Of a stretch of 64,000 nt of DNA, positions 60,122-64,000 are shown piece after piece (position 1 is the first letter of the stretch; each line of letters opens with the position of its first letter). The stretch spans positions 2,159,501 to 2,223,500 of the forward strand of contig CM034102.1 of assembly GCA_019914945.1 (NCBI GenBank), given 5' to 3'. Source of the stretch: Typha latifolia. Taxonomy: Eukaryota > Streptophyta > Magnoliopsida > Poales > Typhaceae. The translations under genes and the position numbers were made by a program. Under the pieces are notes generated by a model. The model made no database searches and was not told where the DNA came from. It worked only from the letters and a program-made list of their open reading frames with translations.

Positions 60122-60221
60122 GCTCTAAATTTAAAATTTAGAGCTCGGTTGAGTACCAATAGGTCTCTAAAACTAGCTCTAAATTTGGAGCTAGGAATAG
60201 TGGGGCTCCAAATTTGGAGCC
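60122..60221. repeat. Cluster of three palindromes (possible MITE fragment)
   Basis: Within 100 bp are three palindromes. The first (60122-60144) has perfect 11-bp arms GCTCTAAATTT and one base between. The third (60204-60221) is an 18-bp perfect palindrome, GGCTCCAAATTTGGAGCC. The second (about 60175-60192, AGCTCTAAATTTGGAGCT) has one mismatched pair. All share the core CTCYAAATTTRGAG, so they appear to be copies of one unit. The flank (AACTCTAACCGGGCTCTAAA) loosely resembles the ends of some plant Harbinger-type MITEs, but no target duplication was found. Confidence 0.7.
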
Positions 60222-61028
60222 TACCATAAAAATGGAGCTCGACTTCATTTGTCATTTCAATCTTTTGAAAATACTAAAATTACTCAATAATTATTATAAT
60301 TAATAATTTTAGTTCTATTTGTATCCTTTATTAAATAATTTAATTAGTTAAACTGAGTATATAATTAGTTTTATTAATCAGTTTTTAATAAAAAATAATA
60401 CTATTGAAAAGGTCTCATCAAGACCTTTAACAACATGAGTCTAATATTAAATTATTTTTGAATTAATTTATATTTAAATTTTTTTATTATTTATAAAAAT
60501 GAGTCTAATAAATTATGTGTGCTAAAATATAATTAATCAAAATTATTTCCAATGTAAATATTAAAAATTAAAATACATTAGATATGACTAGAACCGGTGG
60601 CCACGGAGATGACTTAACAGAATATTAAATATCTATTTATTTTTATTATATTTGATTAATTTCTGCTTATTTTATATAATGTAATTTTGATATTTTTAGT
60701 TAATAACATGTAATGCTTATTTGGTATAATGTAATTTCGATGTATTTAATTAAAAACTTAGTAATTTAAAATTAATTCTGAAACTATTGAATATTAGTCT
60801 TATTTTAAAGATATCGATGAGAGTTTTCTAACCATATATATTTTATTAAAAGATAATAACGCTAAGATGACATATTAAGTAATTTAAAATAGCTAATATA
60901 TTATATTATTATTTTAATATATATGGATTCCGATGCGTTGCGGTGCACAGTTCTCTTGTAATCAAGAATTGATAGGGATGAATATGACAATTAAAATCTA
61001 AGTTACGGAAGAAACTCTCTAGAAATAA

Positions 61029-61168
61029 ATGGCAATGACTCCCCGTCTTCGCCCATTTGGTAGCGTTGGTTCCGCTACGAACGGTCCAGATTACTCAACC
61101 GCGTTTCCTCTGCTCCGAGTCCAAACGGGAAATAGAAGTCGCTCCGTTCCCACTCCTCCACCTTCTCT

Positions 61169-61199
<31 letters not shown>

Positions 61200-61364
61200 T
61201 CGTCGTCGTCTACGGTCTGCCACTGGACCGATCTCTTTCTTATCAATTCCTGGTCTCCTGTGAAGAAATCGCGAGCTCGAAGAGGGCGGCAGCAAATCCG
61301 AGCAAGTAAAGCTATATCTGGTGAAAATACAAGAATTTCTTTGCAGCGAACTGGAGAGTTTTGA
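61029..61364 (+). promoter_or_regulatory. 111-codon upstream ORF with Ser repeat, before the PUB4-like gene
   Basis: A complete ATG frame lies 71 bp upstream of the start of the PUB4-like gene. It begins MAMTPRLRPFGSVG and contains a TCG/TCA trinucleotide run at about 61168-61213 coding for a run of serines, then a basic tail. It matches no known family to my knowledge, so a peptide product is doubtful; it may be an upstream ORF in the transcript leader, or the leader may be spliced past it (a weak donor CAAGTAAAG near 61305 and an acceptor CTCAG at 61382 exist). Confidence 0.4.
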
Positions 61365-61435
61365 ATTCTATTTTCCATCTCAGGTTGCGTCTTCTTTCTT
61401 TGTTCGCCCCCACTCTTTCACTTGAAGCAGTTGCG

Positions 61436-64000
61436 ATGGCGATATCCTCACTGGAGACGCTGCGTAGTAGCATCTCACAATTCAATCTCTTATCCCCCCG
61501 CGGGGGTGTTAAAGATGAGCTGATTCAGAGTTATTACGTAAAAAATTGTGAGATGTTGGATGTTTTGAAACCTATCTTTGATGATGTTGTTTATGAGATA
61601 TCTCCGGACGAGCGACTAATTAAGATGGTGGAAGAACTCGATGCTGTGATTAATGAAGCTCGGGTGCTGATTCAGAGCTGGAATCACACAAGCAGCAAAA
61701 TTTATTTCGTACGTCACATATGCCCAATTATGATTTATGAATTTGACCTTCTTCCTTTCCTACCAAGATGAGATGACTTTTCTTCTTCTTCTTCTTCTTC
61801 TTCTTTTGCTATTAATTATCATTGGTTAAAACTTAATTTTTTACTTGTGAATGGTTACCAGACTCACTTTTATTCTTCATCAACTGAGAAATGGAAAAAG
61901 AGTCTTGCAGATCTTGAAGTACTAACTGATATTCGAATTACTTGCAGGTTTTACAAATTGAGTCAGTAATTTCGAAGTTACATTCATATTCACTCGAGAT
62001 ATGTCGCCTAGTAAACTGTGTTGAGGTAATTTTAAAGTAAACAGAATTTGAAACTTAAACCTTTTGCATTTTTCTACCATCAGTATGTGTATGTTACTTT
62101 TTCTTTTTGTATTGTGCATACAGAAAGTTCAGCACATGCATTTTGAGCAAATATCTTGTGTTATTGAAGATGCCACAAGAGAAGTGATAGAGAAGAATAT
62201 GCCAAAGTCTCGAAATTTGGCAGATATTTCGAAGTCCTTGAGCTTGTCAACGAATCAAGAATTGTTGATGGAGGGCGTTGCCCTTGAGAAGCTTAAAATA
62301 AAAGCTGGCAATGGTGAAGACCATATACATTTGGATCATATCAACATGATAATTGCACTTGTCGACTATATGCATAATTGCCTTGTCGAAGAAGAACAGT
62401 TGCACAGCATTAATGGAGTGCCTATTCCTGCTGTTTTTTGCTGTCCGCTCTCTCTTCAGCTGATGTCTGACCCCGTCATAGTGGAATCAGGTCAAACATA
62501 TGAGAGGGCTTTCATTAGGAAGTGGCTCGACCGAGGTTTCGATATTTGTCCTAAGACACATCAAACACTAGGGAGTACTAACTTGATTCCTAATTATACT
62601 GTGAAAACATTGATTGCAAGCTGGTGTGAGTCAAATGGCATTAAGCTACCTGATCCTATTAAATCATTGAGTTTGAATCTTCCTTCTGCTTCCCTAGGCC
62701 CCTCTGATTCGAACACTGACGGTAGAAGTGTTCCCCATTCTGGTAATTCTATGATGATTCAGTATCCAAGATTACCAGAATTTAACCAGTCCAGGATGAA
62801 TTCATGTAAAGATTCAAATTCCTCCAATGGCAGCTATCATGACTCTACTGTGCCAGATAAACCCATGTCTCCTCATCGTTGGCTTTCTGCAGCACCTTCT
62901 TTGCAAGCTGCAAATCATTTTGAGACAGATACTTCAAGATTATCATTAGCAACTTCCGAAGAAAAGGCGTCTAACTTCAAAGAAAGACATGTTAGTTTGG
63001 GTGGCCAAAGTTCCAACCAAACCAAAGAGGACATTCCTCAAGCATCTAATGTTAATAAGCAGTTTCAGGGCCATAAGGGTAGTGAGCCTGTCTCAAGTGG
63101 TGATGATATTAACGAATCAGGTGAAGCTACTCTGGAGCCACAGGTTTCAAGTGATTCAGCACATTATAACACTGATGCATTAGGAGAATTTCCACGAGTG
63201 GCTTCACCCTCCACTGCTTCTCAAAGAGAACCTGAACCTAGACCTGTGGAAGCTCATTCTAGAAGCCATCCGATTTGGGGACACACATCCCATAGGCTCG
63301 TTCCAAGAATCATACCAACTACAGATTCAAGACCTGACCTCTCTGTTGTTGAGACCCAAGTTCGTAAACTGGTTGAGGATTTGAAACGTGATTCAGTAGA
63401 TGTGCGGAGAGCAGCAACAGCAGAGCTGCGCCTGTTTGCTAAACGCAACATGGAGAATAGAATTGTGATTGCAAATTGTGGAGCTATAAGCTTGTTGGTT
63501 GATCTTCTTTACTCGTCAGATCCCCAAACCCAAGAGAATGCTGTAACAGCTCTCCTGAACTTATCGATCAATGGCAACAATAAGACTGCCATTGCAAATG
63601 CTAGTGTTGTTGATCCTCTCATTCATGTCCTTGAGACAGGAAATCCAGAAGCAAAAGAAAACTCAGCTGCAACTCTATTCAACCTTTCAGGCAACGACGA
63701 AATCAAGGCTAAAATTGGAAGATCTGGTGCTATCAGGCCCCTGGTAGAACTAATAGAAACTGGAACTCTTCGTGGAAAGAAAGATGCAGCTACTGCATTG
63801 TTTAATTTATCGATACTTCATGAGAACAAGGCCCGAATAGTGCAAGGGGGGGCTGTGAAGCACTTGGTAAAGCTGATGGATCCGGCTGCTGGAATGGTTG
63901 ATACGGTCGTGGGAGTTTTAGCAAATCTTTCTACTATACCAGAAGGGAGGTCTTCAATTGGTAATGCAGGTGGCATCCCACTACTTGTGGAGGTTGTTGA
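61436..64000 (+). CDS. PUB4-like U-box/ARM E3 ubiquitin ligase (partial)
   Basis: The gene is cut by the window edge. Three exons, 61436-61708, 61948-62025 and 62124 onward, are in phase 0 and give at least 742 residues. An N-terminal helical UND domain (about 1-200) begins MAISSLETLRSSISQFNLL. The U-box follows at about residues 218-290 (IPAVFCCPLSLQLMSDPVIV, then TYERAFIRKWL), with the E2-binding surface intact. A long Ser/Asn-rich linker leads to ARM repeats from about residue 520 (VETQVRKLVEDLKRDSVDVRRAATAELR begins the array; NAVTALLNLSI, NSAATLFNLSG and DAATALFNLSI are successive repeats). The order UND, U-box, linker, ARM and the start sequence match the plant PUB4/SPL11-type class, known for roles in defence, meiosis and stem-cell control. 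The exact orthologue and the 3' end cannot be stated. Confidence 0.92.

Larger units (their letters stand above)
58881..61028. other. AT-rich intergenic region
   Basis: About 2.1 kb of AT-rich DNA upstream of both the GRP23-like gene (-) and the PUB4-like gene (+). It contains a palindrome cluster at 60122-60221, annotated separately. No gene is supported. Confidence 0.6.

Noticed and set aside
61091..61378. Minus-strand frame with a run of Asp
   Set aside because: It is the complement of the TCG repeat in the upstream ORF region and has no other support.

Overview
This is a nuclear genome segment of a flowering plant, most likely a monocot that is not a grass. The evidence is split eukaryotic genes with GT-AG introns, plant-only families (Aux/IAA, TBL, phytolongin, GRP23-type PPR, PUB-ARM), GC-rich 5' exons beside AT-rich introns and spacers, and many dinucleotide tracts. 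The species cannot be fixed from sequence alone. No bacterial, organellar, viral-gene or CRISPR content was seen.

Layout. 2.0-3.9 kb: an Aux/IAA auxin repressor (+). 4.46-7.05 kb: a 2.6 kb solo-LTR-like insertion with a perfect 5-bp target duplication. 7.9-10.1 kb: an intronless CRINKLY4-related receptor-like kinase (-). 11.86 kb: tRNA-Thr(AGU). 14.1-14.6 kb: a small one-TM protein (+). 15.0-15.3 kb: a PP1 inhibitor-3 homologue (+). 17.2-19.8 kb: a TBL polysaccharide O-acetyltransferase (-) with a GC-AG intron. 20.7-23.0 kb: a GNAT acetyltransferase (+). 24 kb: a 261-bp tandem duplication in AT-rich DNA. 27.0-31.1 kb: a plastid-type methylesterase (+), convergent with a GT31 galactosyltransferase (-, 33.8-31.8 kb). 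36.4-39.4 kb: an ARP1-like RRM protein (-). 45.0-45.7 kb: a phytolongin (-). 48.2-51.1 kb: a DUF2062-type membrane protein (-), divergent from a GT14/BC10-like glycosyltransferase (+, 52.6-54.7 kb). 56.5-58.9 kb: a GRP23-like PPR protein (-) with a 27-bp repeat tail. 61.4 kb to the window end: a PUB4-like U-box/ARM E3 ligase (+), cut by the edge.

The genes do not form a pathway cluster. Three of them (TBL, GT31, GT14) act on cell-wall or glycoprotein glycans in the Golgi, which may be chance. Exon models were built by hand from splice motifs, and for every multi-exon gene the phases close exactly into one reading frame. Starts were reset to real ATG codons where the longest open frame began at TTG or GTG.

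The window shows no clear new multi-gene system. The most interesting items are the GC-AG intron, a row of six evenly spaced hairpins inside the LTR, a palindrome cluster at 60.1 kb, a paired ACGT-core inverted repeat in the 51.3 kb promoter, the long uORF before the PUB4-like gene, and two compact plant-conserved proteins without known function.
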